Notes: generated from the sequence alone by a model not told the origin. Counted from the stretch's first letter, positions 12,028 to 22,625 are shown. The stretch is DNA of 64,000 bases from JBGVSA01 sp041807905 (GCF_041807905.1 NZ_JBGVSA010000016.1:1-64000), one strand, 5' to 3'. Program-made: numbers and translations.

Positions 12028-12032
12028 GGATG

Positions 12033-12542
12033 TCACTTGCCGCTAGTTGGCGTGTCGGCCAGCGCGCGGATCACTTTGTCGGTGATATCGATACGCGGGC
12101 TGAAATACACCGCTTCCTGCACGATCAGGTCGAATTTCTCGGCCTCGGCCACTTGGCGAATCGTCTTGTTGGCACGATCCAGCACGCCTGCGAGTTCTTC
12201 ATTCTGGCGCTGGTTGCGGTCCTCGCGGTACTCGCGCTGGCGGCGCTGGAATTCGCGATTCAGATCGTTGAATTCACGCTCTCGGTTGCGACGGTCCGCA
12301 TCGGGCATCGAGACCGAATTCTTGTCGAGATTGTCTTGCATGGCCTGCAGTTGCTTGGCCACGCGGTTGAGGTCCTGTTCGCGGCGCTCGAATTCTTTCT
12401 CGAGCTTTTTCTGCGCCCGCAATGCGGGGGCCGACTCGCGCATGATGCGATCGGCATTGACGAAACCGATACGTATCTCTTGCGCCAAGGCCGGAGCAGC
12501 CACGCACAACGACAGGACTACGCAGAGAATGCCTTTACGCAC
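12033..12542 (-). CDS. skp: OmpH/Skp-family periplasmic chaperone
   Basis: This 169-residue periplasmic chaperone holds unfolded outer-membrane proteins on their way to BamA. A signal peptide ends at APALAQ. The core begins IRIGFVNADRIMRE and continues into a long Arg/Glu/Gln-rich coiled coil (about 40-115) that forms the tentacles. The C-terminal strand contains FDLIVQEAVYFSP. The start codon is GTG at 12542. It sits 10 nt after bamA and just before lpxD, the usual bamA-skp-lpxD order. Confidence 0.95.
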   Translation of the reverse strand: MRKGILCVVLSLCVAAPALAQEIRIGFVNADRIMRESAPALRAQKKLEKEFERREQDLNRVAKQLQAMQDNLDKNSVSMPDADRRNREREFNDLNREFQRRQREYREDRNQRQNEELAGVLDRANKTIRQVAEAEKFDLIVQEAVYFSPRIDITDKVIRALADTPTSGK

Positions 12543-12552
12543 TGCGTGTCTC

Positions 12553-14856
12553 CTAGAAAATCTGGCCCAACTGGAACTGGAAGCGCTGCGACTTGTCGCC
12601 TTCTTCCTTCTTGATCGGATAGCCGATACTGAATTTCAGCGGACCGATCGGCGATGCCCACGACAGGGCGACACCCGTACTCCAGCGCATGTCCGACAGT
12701 TTGACCTTCTGATCCTCGCCCCATACCTGGCCGCCGTCGATGAATACCGACAAGCGCACGGAGCGATCCTGTTCCTTCATGCCGGGGAACGGGAACAGCA
12801 GTTCCGCGTTCGTCACGATCCGACGATTACCACCCAGCGCCTCATCACTATCGCTACCGTCCGGGTTCTTGACCTTGGGGCCGAGTGAGCTGTCGTCAAA
12901 ACCACGCACCGAACCGATACCGCCCGCGTAGTAGTTCTTGTAGAACGGCAGGGGCTTGCCGCCGTAGCCCTTGGCATAGCCGAAGTCGGCATTGAGCATC
13001 AGGGTGAAGGTGCGGTTCAGCGGTGTGAAGTTCTGGATCTGGTACGACGCCTTGTAGTAACGCTGTTCCAGCGGCGGGGTCGCAAGTTCCAGGCCGACGC
13101 GCTGGTACAGGCCGGTCGTCGGGTAGACAAGACTGTCGCGCTTGTCGCGGGACCATGCAGCGGTCAGCGCCAGCGTCGTCGTGTCATTGCCGAACTGATT
13201 CACGAAGTCGACGTATTGCTGCGGCGAATCATCGAAGGTTTCGATATTCGTGCGATCGAGCGTGGCACCGAAGTTGATGGTGTCGTCTTCGGTCACCGGC
13301 ACGCCAAAGCGCACGCCAACACCGTCGGACTTCGATTTGTAGCGCGCCACCGAAATCGTGTCGCTATCGGTGTTCACTTCGCGGTGGTAGGCATCGAAGC
13401 CGCGGCTGATGCCATCTGGCGTCCAGTACGGATTCGTGTAGGACAGCGCCAGCGTCTTGTTCGTCTTGCCGGTGTTCAGGTTCAACGAAAGCGAGTTGCC
13501 CGTACCGAACAGATTGTTCTGTGCAATGCCCGCGCTCAGCACGACCTTGTCGACCTGCGAATAGCCGACGCCAAGCGTGACGTTGCCGGTCGGACGTTCC
13601 TTGACGTTCACATTGAGGTCGACCTGGTCGGTCGTACCTTCGACCGCCTTGGTCTGCAGATTCACTTCATCGAAGAAGCCGGTGCGGTCCAGGCGCGTCT
13701 TGGAACGCTCCACGCTTTCCCGATCGAACCAAGCCCCTTCAGGCTGGCGCAGTTCGCGGCGGATGACTTCGTCGCGCGTCTTGTTGTTGCCTGCGATATT
13801 GATGCGGTTGACGTAGGCGCGACGACCCGGATCGACGAAGAAGGTCAGCGCGACTTCGCGATTTTCCTTGTCGATGTCCGGCGACGCGTTGACGTTGGCA
13901 AACGCATAGCCATCGTTGCCGAAGCGGTCGGTCAGCGCTTTACTGGTGTCGTTGATCTGCGCGCGCGAGAAGATGTCGCCCGGCTTGACCTTGACCAGCG
14001 GCTTGAGCTCGTCGTCCGGAACGATCAGGTCGCCGGCCAGCTTGACTGTCGAAATTTTGTATTGCTCACCTTCGTGGATGGCGATGGTGATGTACACGTT
14101 CTTGCGATCGGGCGTGATCGAAACCTGTGTCGACTCAACGTTGAAGTCGACGTAGCCGCGGTCCATGTAGTAGGACTTGATCGCCTCCAGGTCACCGAGG
14201 AGCTTGGGCTTGGAGTAGCGATCGTTCTTGTTCCACCACGACCACATCCCGGTGGTCTCCTGCGTCATCAGATCGAGGAGCGTGCTCTCCTTGAACTTGG
14301 TGGCGCCGATGATCTTCACGTCCTTGATCTTGGCGACTTCACCTTCGTCGATCTCGAAGTTGATCGCAACCCGGTTGCGTTCGAGCGGCGACACGGTGGT
14401 CTTGATCCGGACACCGTAGTAGCTCTTGGTGAGATACAGGCGCTTGATTTCCTGCTCGGCCTTGTCGAGCAGCGAACGGTCGAAGGTGCGCGATTCGGAG
14501 ATACCCGCTTCCTTCAGGCCCTTGAGCAGGTCGTCGGTCTTGAATTCGTCGTTGCCCGAAAAGCTGATCTGCGCGATGGCCGGTCGCTCTTCCACGATGA
14601 CGACCAGCACGTCCTTGTCGGACTCGATGCGGACGTCGCGGAAGAAGCCCGTACCGTAGAGCGACTTGATCGCTTGCGACACCTTGTCGTCATTGACGGT
14701 GTCGCCGATGCGGATGGGCAGATAGTTGAATACGGTCCCGGCCTCGGTACGCTGGATGCCTTCGACACGGATATCCTTGACGACGAAGGGAGTCAATGCG
14801 AACGCGATGGGAGAAAACAGCGATACGATGGCTGCGGAGAGATATCTAATTTTCAT
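12553..14856 (-). CDS. bamA: Outer membrane protein assembly factor BamA
   Basis: This 767-residue Omp85 protein is the core of the complex that inserts beta-barrel proteins into the outer membrane. A signal peptide ends near SPIAFA. Five POTRA domains follow, the first beginning VVKDIRVEGIQRTEAGTVF. A 16-strand barrel (about 415-767) carries the conserved loop-6 VRGFDDSSLGP and ends in a terminal Phe (LGQIF), the OMP targeting signal. It lies between rseP and skp in one operon, linking protease, barrel assembly and chaperone. Confidence 0.97.
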   Translation of the reverse strand: MKIRYLSAAIVSLFSPIAFALTPFVVKDIRVEGIQRTEAGTVFNYLPIRIGDTVNDDKVSQAIKSLYGTGFFRDVRIESDKDVLVVIVEERPAIAQISFSGNDEFKTDDLLKGLKEAGISESRTFDRSLLDKAEQEIKRLYLTKSYYGVRIKTTVSPLERNRVAINFEIDEGEVAKIKDVKIIGATKFKESTLLDLMTQETTGMWSWWNKNDRYSKPKLLGDLEAIKSYYMDRGYVDFNVESTQVSITPDRKNVYITIAIHEGEQYKISTVKLAGDLIVPDDELKPLVKVKPGDIFSRAQINDTSKALTDRFGNDGYAFANVNASPDIDKENREVALTFFVDPGRRAYVNRINIAGNNKTRDEVIRRELRQPEGAWFDRESVERSKTRLDRTGFFDEVNLQTKAVEGTTDQVDLNVNVKERPTGNVTLGVGYSQVDKVVLSAGIAQNNLFGTGNSLSLNLNTGKTNKTLALSYTNPYWTPDGISRGFDAYHREVNTDSDTISVARYKSKSDGVGVRFGVPVTEDDTINFGATLDRTNIETFDDSPQQYVDFVNQFGNDTTTLALTAAWSRDKRDSLVYPTTGLYQRVGLELATPPLEQRYYKASYQIQNFTPLNRTFTLMLNADFGYAKGYGGKPLPFYKNYYAGGIGSVRGFDDSSLGPKVKNPDGSDSDEALGGNRRIVTNAELLFPFPGMKEQDRSVRLSVFIDGGQVWGEDQKVKLSDMRWSTGVALSWASPIGPLKFSIGYPIKKEEGDKSQRFQFQLGQIF

Positions 14857-14861
14857 TCAGG

Positions 14862-16226
14862 TCAGCCGAACAGCAGGCGGTTCAGATCGTTGAAAAACGC
14901 AAGCGCCATGAGCGAAGCGAGAATGGCAAAACCAGCCTTCTGCCCAAGCACCATCACCCGCTCGGACAAAGGCTTCCCCCGGATTGCTTCGGCGACATAA
15001 TACAGTAAGTGCCCGCCATCAAGGATCGGCACAGGCAAGAGGTTGAGCACGCCCAGACTGATGCTTACGAGCGCAAGGAAGCGTACGTATGCATCGAACC
15101 CGGCGCGCGCGGTCTGCCCCGCGTAGTCGGCAATCGTCACCGGACCGCTGACATTGCGGATGGACACCTCTCCGGTGAGCATCTTCCACATCACCTTGAG
15201 GCTGAACGTGGTGGTGTGCCAGGTCTGACCGACCGCGCGCGAGAACGCCTCGATCGGTGGATAGCTCACCGTGACGAAGCTCTTGGCGAGCGCTTCGCGG
15301 TCTTCGCGCACGCCCACGCCCAGACGCCCTTTCGGCGCACCACCATCGCCCACGGCTTCGGGCGTGGCTTGCAGATCGAGGGTCTGAGCGCCACGCTGGA
15401 TGCGCAAAGACAGAACCTGGCCGGGATGCGCAGCGACGATCTGCGCGAACTGACGGAATTCGTCCACCGACTGCCCATCTACCGCAAGAATGCGGTCGCC
15501 GACGCGCAAGCCGGCTTTCTCGCCCGCGCCACCCGCAACGACGGTTCCCACCACGGGGGCGATAGGAGGAATGGCCGGACTCAGACCGATCTGAGTCATG
15601 GCATCGCTGGCACGGTCATCGATCACGATGCCGGAAAGATCGAGCTGCCCGATCTGCGTCGAGCCATTGGGCGACACGGATTCGATGTCGACTCGCTCCC
15701 GATCGATGCCACGATCAACCACCAACCAACGCACATCGGCCCATGACGACACAGGCTCACCGTCGATACGCGTGATGCGCCCGCCTTCGATCAATCCGGC
15801 CCGCTCGGCTGGCGAAGCGACCGTCACAGGCCCCAGCACCGGCGCCAGTTCCTGCGAGCCGGTCATGTAGATGCCCCAATACACAGCAATGGCGAGAATG
15901 AAGTTCGCCAGGGGCCCGGCGACCACGATGATGCAGCGTTTCCAGACAGGCTGACGATTGAAGGCACGATGACGATCTTCGAAGGGCACGTCTCCTTCCG
16001 ACTCGTCGAGCATGCGTACGTAGCCTCCCAAGGGGATGAGACTGACGGCCCATTCGGTCTGGTCCGGCCCGACGCGTCGCGAAAATACGGTGCGGCCAAA
16101 GCCGAGCGAAAAGCGCAGCACCTTCACGCCACACAGCCGCGCCGCAAGGTAATGGCCGTACTCGTGCACGGCGATGAGAATCGCCAGCGCCAGGAGGAAG
16201 TACCAGATGTAGTGCAAGAGACCCAT
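14862..16226 (-). CDS. rseP: Site-2 intramembrane zinc protease RseP
   Basis: This 454-residue inner-membrane metalloprotease cleaves anti-sigma-E (RseA) and remnant signal peptides. The zinc motif HEYGH is at residues 21-25 in the first membrane helix. Two periplasmic PDZ domains lie roughly at 120-200 and 210-300. The third zinc ligand region is PVPILDGGHLLYY, and the C-terminal helices follow. It is 4 nt after dxr and 5 nt before bamA, so co-expressed with both. Confidence 0.96.
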   Translation of the reverse strand: MGLLHYIWYFLLALAILIAVHEYGHYLAARLCGVKVLRFSLGFGRTVFSRRVGPDQTEWAVSLIPLGGYVRMLDESEGDVPFEDRHRAFNRQPVWKRCIIVVAGPLANFILAIAVYWGIYMTGSQELAPVLGPVTVASPAERAGLIEGGRITRIDGEPVSSWADVRWLVVDRGIDRERVDIESVSPNGSTQIGQLDLSGIVIDDRASDAMTQIGLSPAIPPIAPVVGTVVAGGAGEKAGLRVGDRILAVDGQSVDEFRQFAQIVAAHPGQVLSLRIQRGAQTLDLQATPEAVGDGGAPKGRLGVGVREDREALAKSFVTVSYPPIEAFSRAVGQTWHTTTFSLKVMWKMLTGEVSIRNVSGPVTIADYAGQTARAGFDAYVRFLALVSISLGVLNLLPVPILDGGHLLYYVAEAIRGKPLSERVMVLGQKAGFAILASLMALAFFNDLNRLLFG

Positions 16227-16230
16227 GGTG

Positions 16231-17412
16231 TCAGGCGTACGCTCGGATCAATTCCCGTGCAGCATGACGCGCCCTCGCGTCCGCGTCCAGCACATCCCCG
16301 AGCGACGAAGCCGAGGCATGCGAGGCCTGTTCGAGCACTTCGCCAACCGTGCCGGCGATGCGATCAAAACGGAGCTTTCCACCGAGAAACGCCGCGACCG
16401 CCTCTTCATTGGCGGCGTTGAGCGACGCCGCCGCAGTGCCGCCAGCCTGCAGAGCCTGATAGGCCAATTGCAGGCACGGAAAACGTCGGAAGTCTGGATC
16501 TTCGAAAGTCAATCGCCCCACCTTGGCAAGATTGAGCGGGCTGACACCCGCCGAAATGCGCTGCGGATAGGACAAGGCATGGGCAATGGGAGTTCGCATG
16601 TCGGGATTGCCCAATTGCGCCAGCACCGAGCCGTCGTCGTACTCGACCATCGAATGGATGACGCTTTCCGGATGAATGAGCACGCCGATGCGCTCGCCCG
16701 GCACGCCGAACAGCCAGCGCGCTTCGATGACCTCGAGCCCCTTGTTCATCATCGTGGCCGAATCGACCGAGATCTTGCGGCCCATCACCCAGTTGGGGTG
16801 CGCGCAAGCCTGATCCGGCGTGACGGTGTGCAAGGAGTCAACCGCTGCAGTACGAAACGGCCCCCCCGAAGCGGTCAGCACAATGCGTCGCACGCCGCAC
16901 TGGTTGAGCCCGTAATCAAAGCCAGCCGGCAACGACTGGAAGATCGCATTGTGCTCGCTATCGATCGGCAACAGGGTCGCACCGGCGGCGCGCACGGCAT
17001 CGATGAAGAGCTCGCCCGCCATCACCAGTGCTTCCTTGTTTGCCAGCAGCAGGCGTTTGCCGGCACGCGCGGCCGCGAGCGAAGACGACAGGCCCGCCGC
17101 CCCCACAATCGCCGCCATCACTGTCGTCACCTCCGGTGCGCTGGCAACCATATCGAGCGCAGATGCACCATGCAGAACCTCCGTGCGCGCGCCTGCACCA
17201 AGCAGCTCGCGCAAGGTCTGTGCTTCCGACGCACCGGCCACCACGGCAATCCTGGGGGCATGCTGGCGGCACAGTTCGGCCAGTTTTTCGACCTGGCGAT
17301 GCCCGGTCAGCGCGAAGACCTCGAATCGCTCGGGGTGACGCGCCACGACATCCAGTGTGCTCAGCCCGATCGATCCGGTCGCGCCAAGGATGCTGAGGAC
17401 TTGCTTGTTCAT
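16231..17412 (-). CDS. dxr: 1-deoxy-D-xylulose-5-phosphate reductoisomerase
   Basis: This 393-residue enzyme makes 2-C-methylerythritol 4-phosphate in the non-mevalonate isoprenoid pathway. The NADPH-binding motif [13 protein letters not shown] is at residues 10-22. The substrate and metal site is marked by [13 protein letters not shown] and the flexible-loop SGGPFR. The second conserved part is [21 protein letters not shown]. It lies between cdsA and rseP and is likely in one transcript, feeding the undecaprenyl chain made by UppS. Confidence 0.97.
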   Translation of the reverse strand: MNKQVLSILGATGSIGLSTLDVVARHPERFEVFALTGHRQVEKLAELCRQHAPRIAVVAGASEAQTLRELLGAGARTEVLHGASALDMVASAPEVTTVMAAIVGAAGLSSSLAAARAGKRLLLANKEALVMAGELFIDAVRAAGATLLPIDSEHNAIFQSLPAGFDYGLNQCGVRRIVLTASGGPFRTAAVDSLHTVTPDQACAHPNWVMGRKISVDSATMMNKGLEVIEARWLFGVPGERIGVLIHPESVIHSMVEYDDGSVLAQLGNPDMRTPIAHALSYPQRISAGVSPLNLAKVGRLTFEDPDFRRFPCLQLAYQALQAGGTAAASLNAANEEAVAAFLGGKLRFDRIAGTVGEVLEQASHASASSLGDVLDADARARHAARELIRAYA

Positions 17413-17433
17413 TGAGTGACCTGCTGAAAACGC

Positions 17434-18243
17434 TCAGTGCAGCCACACCACCAGCGCTGCGGCAAGCGGAAGGGTGGGCAGCACGCTGTCGATGCGGTCG
17501 AGAATGCCGCCGTGGCCGGGCAACAGCGTTCCGCTGTCCTTCACCCCGGCATGGCGCTTGACCATGGATTCAAAAAGATCTCCCACGACGCTCATCGCGG
17601 TATAGACGATGGCGATGAGGATCATGAGAGAAATGCTTGCCCGCGAGGCAATTGCAGGCACAAGGGCCCACAGCAGGATGGCGTAAATGACCACGGCCGC
17701 CACGGCGCCGATGGCGCCTTCCCAGCTCTTGCCGGGGCTGATGGTCGGCGCGAGCTTGCGGCGGCCGAAGGCGCGTCCAACGAAAAAGGCGGCGATATCG
17801 GCAATCCACACGGGCGCCAGCGCGGCCAGCAGCATCCACGGACTGACCTGGACGAGGAAGATCATGGCGATGCCGGCCGGAATGAACACGGTCGCGCCGA
17901 TCAGATAGGCCACGTAGCCGGAGCCCAGCGGCATGAACAACTTCAGCAAGCCCGGGGCCGTCAGGATCCAGAACGACAGCGCGCACAGGAAGATCAGCAT
18001 CAACAGCATGCCGCGGTTGACCGACGGGTCCGCCAGTCCATACCAGATCACGATCAGCGCGATGATGGTCTGGAACATCATGCCGCCCAGGCGTTCCATC
18101 TTGACGAGACGAGCCCACTCACCGACCGCCAGCCACACGATGGCACCGACGAGCAGGCCGAGGATTTTCACGGGCAGCGCGAAAATCGCAGCCAGCAGGG
18201 CGACAGCCAGAACGATGGCGGTCAGGACGCGGGATTTAAGCAT
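17434..18243 (-). CDS. cdsA: Phosphatidate cytidylyltransferase
   Basis: This 269-residue polytopic inner-membrane enzyme makes CDP-diacylglycerol from phosphatidate and CTP for phospholipid synthesis. About eight hydrophobic segments are present. The C-terminal family signature reads VGDLFESMVKRHAGVKDSG, followed by the catalytic LPGHGGILDRIDS. The start MLKSRVLTAIVL (18243) overlaps the uppS stop by 8 nt. The longer frame (to 18354) runs inside uppS and is rejected. Confidence 0.96.
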   Translation of the reverse strand: MLKSRVLTAIVLAVALLAAIFALPVKILGLLVGAIVWLAVGEWARLVKMERLGGMMFQTIIALIVIWYGLADPSVNRGMLLMLIFLCALSFWILTAPGLLKLFMPLGSGYVAYLIGATVFIPAGIAMIFLVQVSPWMLLAALAPVWIADIAAFFVGRAFGRRKLAPTISPGKSWEGAIGAVAAVVIYAILLWALVPAIASRASISLMILIAIVYTAMSVVGDLFESMVKRHAGVKDSGTLLPGHGGILDRIDSVLPTLPLAAALVVWLH

Positions 18244-19027
18244 GTTCGGCGGAGTCCGGATGTTTGTTGTTGTCTTCGACGAGTTGCTGGCTGGTTCGAC
18301 CGAAACGACGCTCACGCTGCTGGAACGAACGGATGGCCTCGTCCAGTGCGGCATCGTCGAAATCCGGCCACAACTTGTCGGTGAAATAGAACTCGGTATA
18401 GGCCATCTGCCAGAGCAGGAAGTTGCTCACCCGCTCTTCGCCGCCCGTACGAATGAAAAGATCGGGCTCGGGGGCGTCGGCCAGTGCAAGGTACGGGGCC
18501 AGATCGTCTTCGGTAAAGCGACCACGCTTTTCCGGATGCGCCTCGACCATGCGATTGACCGCGTTGAGGATGTCCCAGCGGCCGCCGTAATTGGCGGCAA
18601 TCGACAAGGTCAGTGCCGTATTACCGGCAGTCAGCGCTTCGGCTTCGCGCACCGCCTTGACGAGTTGATCATCAAAACGCGAAAGGTCGCCGATGATGCG
18701 CAGCCGCACATTGTTGCGGTGCAGGCGCGAAGCGGTGTCGCTCAGGACCTGCAGGAACAGCTTCATGAGAAAGGCGACCTCGTCGGGCGGTCGGCGCCAG
18801 TTTTCGGAACTGAAGGCAAACAGAGTAAGGTGTTCCACGCCCAACGCGATGCAGCGCTTCACCATGGCTCGCACCGTATCGACGCCGCGCTTGTGGCCGG
18901 CAATGCGCGGCAGAAAGCGTTTCCTGGCCCAGCGTCCGTTGCCGTCCATCACGATGGCAATGTGACGCGGCATGGCGCCGGCCGGAGGAATCTCGCGTGT
19001 AGAACTGATGAAACGCGACAAGGGCAT
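18236..19027 (-). CDS. uppS: Undecaprenyl diphosphate synthase
   Basis: This 263-residue cis-prenyltransferase makes the C55 lipid carrier for peptidoglycan and O-antigen. The catalytic Asp28 is in IVMDGNGRWA, with the conserved HKRG following. The hydrophobic tunnel region includes FAFSSENWRRP. The C-terminal signature DLFIRTGGEERVSNFLLWQ and AYTEFYF is intact. It heads the uppS-cdsA-dxr-rseP-bamA run. A 250-bp gap separates it from frr and could hold a promoter, although none was clear. Confidence 0.97.
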   Translation of the reverse strand: MPLSRFISSTREIPPAGAMPRHIAIVMDGNGRWARKRFLPRIAGHKRGVDTVRAMVKRCIALGVEHLTLFAFSSENWRRPPDEVAFLMKLFLQVLSDTASRLHRNNVRLRIIGDLSRFDDQLVKAVREAEALTAGNTALTLSIAANYGGRWDILNAVNRMVEAHPEKRGRFTEDDLAPYLALADAPEPDLFIRTGGEERVSNFLLWQMAYTEFYFTDKLWPDFDDAALDEAIRSFQQRERRFGRTSQQLVEDNNKHPDSAEHA

Positions 19028-19277
19028 GACGAGAACTCGGTGCTAGGCGGGCAGCGGCCGGCCGCATTGAACACACGGTGAGACGGCGACAGATGTCCGC
19101 ACAGGCTCGCACGGACCTACAAAACAAATGCGGGCCGGACGCCCCGTCTGCGCAGACCTTGCGGCCCACACCCGGATTGCTTCCTGCCCGCCCGGTGCCT
19201 GTCGACACCCACCCCAACATCCCGCGTTGCCGATCCGCGATGAGACCCATCGTCGTCCGGCACGGGCGAGACTGGAA

Positions 19278-19835
19278 CTATACCTGCATCAGTTCTTGTT
19301 CCTTCTGTGCCAGCAGCCGGTCGATCTCGGCGATCGACTTGTCGGTCAACTTCTGCACGTCGTCCTGCGCGCGGCGCTCGTCATCCTCGGAGATCTCCTT
19401 GGCCTTGACGGCATCCTTGAGCGCCGAATTGGCATCGCGACGCAGATTGCGCACGGCCACCTTGGCGTTTTCGCCTTCGCCACGCACAACCTTGATCAGA
19501 TCCTTGCGACGCTCTTCAGTCAGCGCGGGCATCGGCACGCGCACCAGGTCGCCAACGGTGGCCGGGTTCAGCCCCAGGTCGGAATCGCGAATGGCCTTCT
19601 CGACCTTGGCAACCATGTTCTTTTCCCACGGCTGCACGCCCAGCGTGCGCGCATCGACCAGCGTCACGTTGGCGACTTGCGGGATCGGGGTCGGGTTGCC
19701 GTAGTAATCGACCATCACGTGATCGAGCAGACCCGTGCTGGCGCGACCGGTGCGCACCTTGCCGAGGTCGTTCTTGAGCGCCTCGATGGACTTCTGCATC
19801 TTGCCTTCAGTGGTCTTCTTCAACTCGGGAATCAT
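19278..19835 (-). CDS. frr: Ribosome recycling factor
   Basis: This 185-residue protein splits post-termination ribosomes together with EF-G. The two-domain RRF fold is recognised from [21 protein letters not shown] (helix 1, here split for reading: [10 protein letters not shown] then [11 protein letters not shown]) and [14 protein letters not shown] in domain II. Later come the helix with [11 protein letters not shown] and VRNLRRDAN. The length is normal. It is 10 nt after pyrH and belongs to the rpsB-tsf-pyrH-frr group. Confidence 0.97.
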   Translation of the reverse strand: MIPELKKTTEGKMQKSIEALKNDLGKVRTGRASTGLLDHVMVDYYGNPTPIPQVANVTLVDARTLGVQPWEKNMVAKVEKAIRDSDLGLNPATVGDLVRVPMPALTEERRKDLIKVVRGEGENAKVAVRNLRRDANSALKDAVKAKEISEDDERRAQDDVQKLTDKSIAEIDRLLAQKEQELMQV

Positions 19836-19845
19836 CTTCCGCCCC

Positions 19846-20559
19846 TCAGATATGCACCAGCGTGCCTTCGTCCTCGCCCATCACGACGCGACGCAACGCA
19901 CCCGGCTTGAAAATACTGAAAACCTTGATCGGCAACTTCTGGTCGCGGCACAGCGCAAAAGCCGTGGCATCCATGACCTGCAGGTTGCGCGAAATTGCTT
20001 CATCGAAATTGACCGTCGCGTAACGCGTGGCGGCCGGATCTTTCTTGGGGTCGGCGGTGTAAATACCGTCAACCTTGGTCGCCTTGAGCACCACCTCGGC
20101 GCCGATTTCCACACCGCGCAACGCGGCTGCTGTATCGGTCGTGAAGAACGGATTGCCCGTACCGGCGGCAAAGATCACGATGCGCCCTTCTTCGAGATAG
20201 CGGATCGCCTTGCCACGGATGTACGGCTCGACGACCTGATCACACTTGAGGGCGGACTGAACGCGCGCAGTGACGCCGGCAACGCGGAAAGCGTCTGCCA
20301 GCGCCATGGCGTTCATGATGGTGGCCAGCATGCCCATGTAGTCCGCGGTAGCCCGGTCCATGCCGGAGGCCGCACCGGCCATGCCGCGGAAAATATTGCC
20401 GCCGCCGATGACGATGCCGACTTCCACGCCCAGGCGGGAGACTTCGGCAACGTCGGCAACGATACCCGATACGACGCTTTGGTTGATGCCGTAGGCGTCG
20501 TCCCCCATGAGGGCCTCGCCCGAGAGCTTGAGCAGGATTCGTTTATAGGCAGCGGCCAT
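19846..20559 (-). CDS. pyrH: UMP kinase
   Basis: This 237-residue hexameric amino-acid-kinase-fold enzyme phosphorylates UMP to UDP. The phosphate-binding motif KLSGEALMG lies near the N-terminus. [13 protein letters not shown] and the UMP-binding [16 protein letters not shown] segment are intact. It lies between tsf (17 nt) and frr (10 nt), the conserved order in proteobacteria. Confidence 0.97.
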   Translation of the reverse strand: MAAAYKRILLKLSGEALMGDDAYGINQSVVSGIVADVAEVSRLGVEVGIVIGGGNIFRGMAGAASGMDRATADYMGMLATIMNAMALADAFRVAGVTARVQSALKCDQVVEPYIRGKAIRYLEEGRIVIFAAGTGNPFFTTDTAAALRGVEIGAEVVLKATKVDGIYTADPKKDPAATRYATVNFDEAISRNLQVMDATAFALCRDQKLPIKVFSIFKPGALRRVVMGEDEGTLVHI

Positions 20560-20576
20560 GTGCTGGACCCCCCGCC

Positions 20577-21467
20577 TTAGCGCGCTTGAGCAGCGGCTTG
20601 CTGCGCAGCGACTTCAGCGGCGAAGTCGGTCACCTTCTTCTCGATGCCTTCGCCCACCACGTACAGGGTGAAGCTCGACACCGAGGCAGACTTCGACTTG
20701 AGCAACTGGTCGATGGTCTGCTTGTCGTCCTTGACGAAGGGCTGACCCAACAGGGTGACTTCCTTCAGGAACTTCTGCACCGAACCTTCGGCGATCTTTT
20801 CCAGCATCGCTTCCGGCTTGCCGGCTTCCTTGGCCTTTTCCAGGGCCACGCGACGCTCGGTGTCGATCAGTTCTTGCGCCACGCCTTCGGCGCTCAGGGC
20901 CTTGGGCTTGCTGGCGGCGATGTGCATGGCGATGTCGCGAGCCAGATCATCGGCGCCACCGACCAGGTCGACCAGCACGCCGATCTTGGCGCCGCCGTGG
21001 ATGTACTGGGCCACCTGGCCCTTGGCTTCGATGCGGACGAAGCGGCGAACCGAGATGTTCTCGCCGATCTTGCCGACCAGCGCAACGCGCACGGCGTCGA
21101 CCGTCGAGCCTTCCAGCGGCAGAGCCGACAGGGCTTCGACGTCGACCGGGTTCTTTTCCGCGACCAACTGAGCGACGCTCTTGGTGAAGGCGAGGAAGTC
21201 GTCGTTCTTGGCGACGAAGTCGGTTTCGCAGTTCACTTCGACGATCGCGGCCAACTTGCCATCGGCCGAAATATAGGTGCCGACCACGCCTTCAGCCGTG
21301 ACGCGGGCTGCGGCCTTGCCAGCCTTGTTGCCCAGCTTGATGCGCAGGATTTCTTCGGCCTTGCCCATGTCGCCATCGGCTTCGGTCAAGGCCTTCTTGC
21401 ATTCCATCATGGGTGCATCGGTCTTCGCGCGCAGCTCGCCGACCATGCTTGCAGTGATTGCCGCCAT
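20577..21467 (-). CDS. tsf: Elongation factor Ts
   Basis: This 296-residue nucleotide exchange factor recycles EF-Tu. The N-terminal UBA-like domain ([20 protein letters not shown]) is followed by the TDFVAKND motif of the core that disrupts the EF-Tu Mg2+ site. Two core subdomains and a coiled-coil part ([11 protein letters not shown]) follow. The start is fixed by AGGAG 8 nt before the ATG at 21467. It is the second gene of the rpsB-tsf operon. Confidence 0.97.
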   Translation of the reverse strand: MAAITASMVGELRAKTDAPMMECKKALTEADGDMGKAEEILRIKLGNKAGKAAARVTAEGVVGTYISADGKLAAIVEVNCETDFVAKNDDFLAFTKSVAQLVAEKNPVDVEALSALPLEGSTVDAVRVALVGKIGENISVRRFVRIEAKGQVAQYIHGGAKIGVLVDLVGGADDLARDIAMHIAASKPKALSAEGVAQELIDTERRVALEKAKEAGKPEAMLEKIAEGSVQKFLKEVTLLGQPFVKDDKQTIDQLLKSKSASVSSFTLYVVGEGIEKKVTDFAAEVAAQQAAAQAR

Positions 21468-21571
21468 GCTAACTCCTGAATCTAGATTGAAATTCTTGGG
21501 AACGAGCCCCCAGGACGGGGGCCGCTCGCACCGCAACGCCCGGACGGGCGCCGCGGTACTGCAATGCTGTA

Positions 21572-22321
21572 TTACTGCTGCTCAGCGCTGTCCTGCACTT
21601 CGACGAACTCGTCGGAAGTTGCAGCAACGAGGTCGGCCACGACCTGGCTCTTGCCTTCCAGCACGGCGTCAGCCACGCCTTGAGCGTACAGGCGGATCGC
21701 GCGCGACGAGTCGTCGTTACCCGGGATGACATAATCGACGCCGTCCGGCGAGTGGTTGGTATCGACCACGGCCACGACCGGGATACCCAGCTTCTGGGCT
21801 TCGGTGATGGCGATCTTGTGGTAGCCAACGTCGATCACGAACAGCGCGTCGGGCAGGCCGTTCATTTCCTTGATGCCGCCCAGGCTCTTCTGCAGTTTGG
21901 CCAGCTCGCGCTGGGTCATCAGGGCTTCTTTCTTCGACAGGCGTTCGATCGAACCGTCTTCGAACATCTGCTCCATATCCTTCAGGCGCTTGAGCGAACC
22001 CTTCACGGTCTTGAAGTTCGTGAGCATGCCGCCCAGCCAGCGCTCATCGACGTACGGCATGTCGCAGCGTTGCGCTTCTTCGGCCAGGATTTCGCGAGCC
22101 TGACGCTTGGTACCAACGAAGAGGATGGTACCGCGGTTGGACGCCAGCTTCTTCACGAAAGCCATGGCTTCGTTGTACTTCTGGAGGGTCTTCTCCAGGT
22201 TGACGATGTGAATCTTGTTGCGATGACCAAAGATATACGGGGCCATCTTGGGGTTCCAGAAACGGGTCTGGTGACCGAAATGGACACCCGCTTCCAGCAT
22301 CTGACGCATCGTGACAGACAT
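21572..22321 (-). CDS. rpsB: 30S ribosomal protein S2
   Basis: This 249-residue small-subunit protein has the S2 signatures [14 protein letters not shown] at the N-terminus, [16 protein letters not shown] and [15 protein letters not shown]. The start at MSVTMRQML (22321) is correct, and the 30-codon in-frame extension lies in the leader RNA. A sigma-70 promoter about 160 nt upstream and two leader hairpins, one holding the ribosome binding site, suggest autogenous control, as known for rpsB-tsf in gamma-proteobacteria. Confidence 0.97.
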   Translation of the reverse strand: MSVTMRQMLEAGVHFGHQTRFWNPKMAPYIFGHRNKIHIVNLEKTLQKYNEAMAFVKKLASNRGTILFVGTKRQAREILAEEAQRCDMPYVDERWLGGMLTNFKTVKGSLKRLKDMEQMFEDGSIERLSKKEALMTQRELAKLQKSLGGIKEMNGLPDALFVIDVGYHKIAITEAQKLGIPVVAVVDTNHSPDGVDYVIPGNDDSSRAIRLYAQGVADAVLEGKSQVVADLVAATSDEFVEVQDSAEQQ

Positions 22322-22325
22322 GTGT

Positions 22326-22397
22326 GTAACTCCAGTTACAAGGGTTTTGACCTCCGCCCGCGACGCTCCAGCCCTGCTTTGCAGTCTTGGCTGGAGC
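22326..22397 (-). promoter_or_regulatory. Structured rpsB leader RNA (two hairpins)
   Basis: In the minus-strand transcript a 9-bp perfect stem (GCTCCAGCC / GGCTGGAGC, 22365-22373 with 22389-22397) encloses a smaller CTGC/GCAG stem. Closer to the gene, GTAAC-TGGA-GTTAC (22326-22339) forms a hairpin whose loop carries the GGA of the ribosome binding site 5 nt before the ATG. The layout fits a translational operator for S2. That function is inferred. Confidence 0.6.
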
Positions 22398-22486
22398 CTT
22401 ATCGCCCCCATCTGGGAAGCGAACCCGGTAAATCGTGGGCGTGCGAATTAGCCGACCCGATAAACTCCGGATCGACTTAGCCCGCT

Positions 22487-22516
22487 AGTGTATCAGCGAG
22501 CAGCCCCTTCGCTCAA
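22487..22516 (-). promoter_or_regulatory. Probable sigma-70 promoter of rpsB-tsf
   Basis: On the minus strand, TTGAGC (22516-22511) and TACACT (22492-22487) are separated by 18 nt. The predicted start near 22480 gives a leader of about 160 nt that contains the two hairpins. No stronger candidate lies between rpsB and map. Confidence 0.65.
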
Positions 22517-22625
22517 GTCGAAAACCTCAACCAAAGCACACTGATGACGGCCGCGACGATTGCCGCAGGGCCGCAAAAGCGCTAGCCTTGATCGCTTACC
22601 ACAAAACTACGGAACGCGCCGCAGC

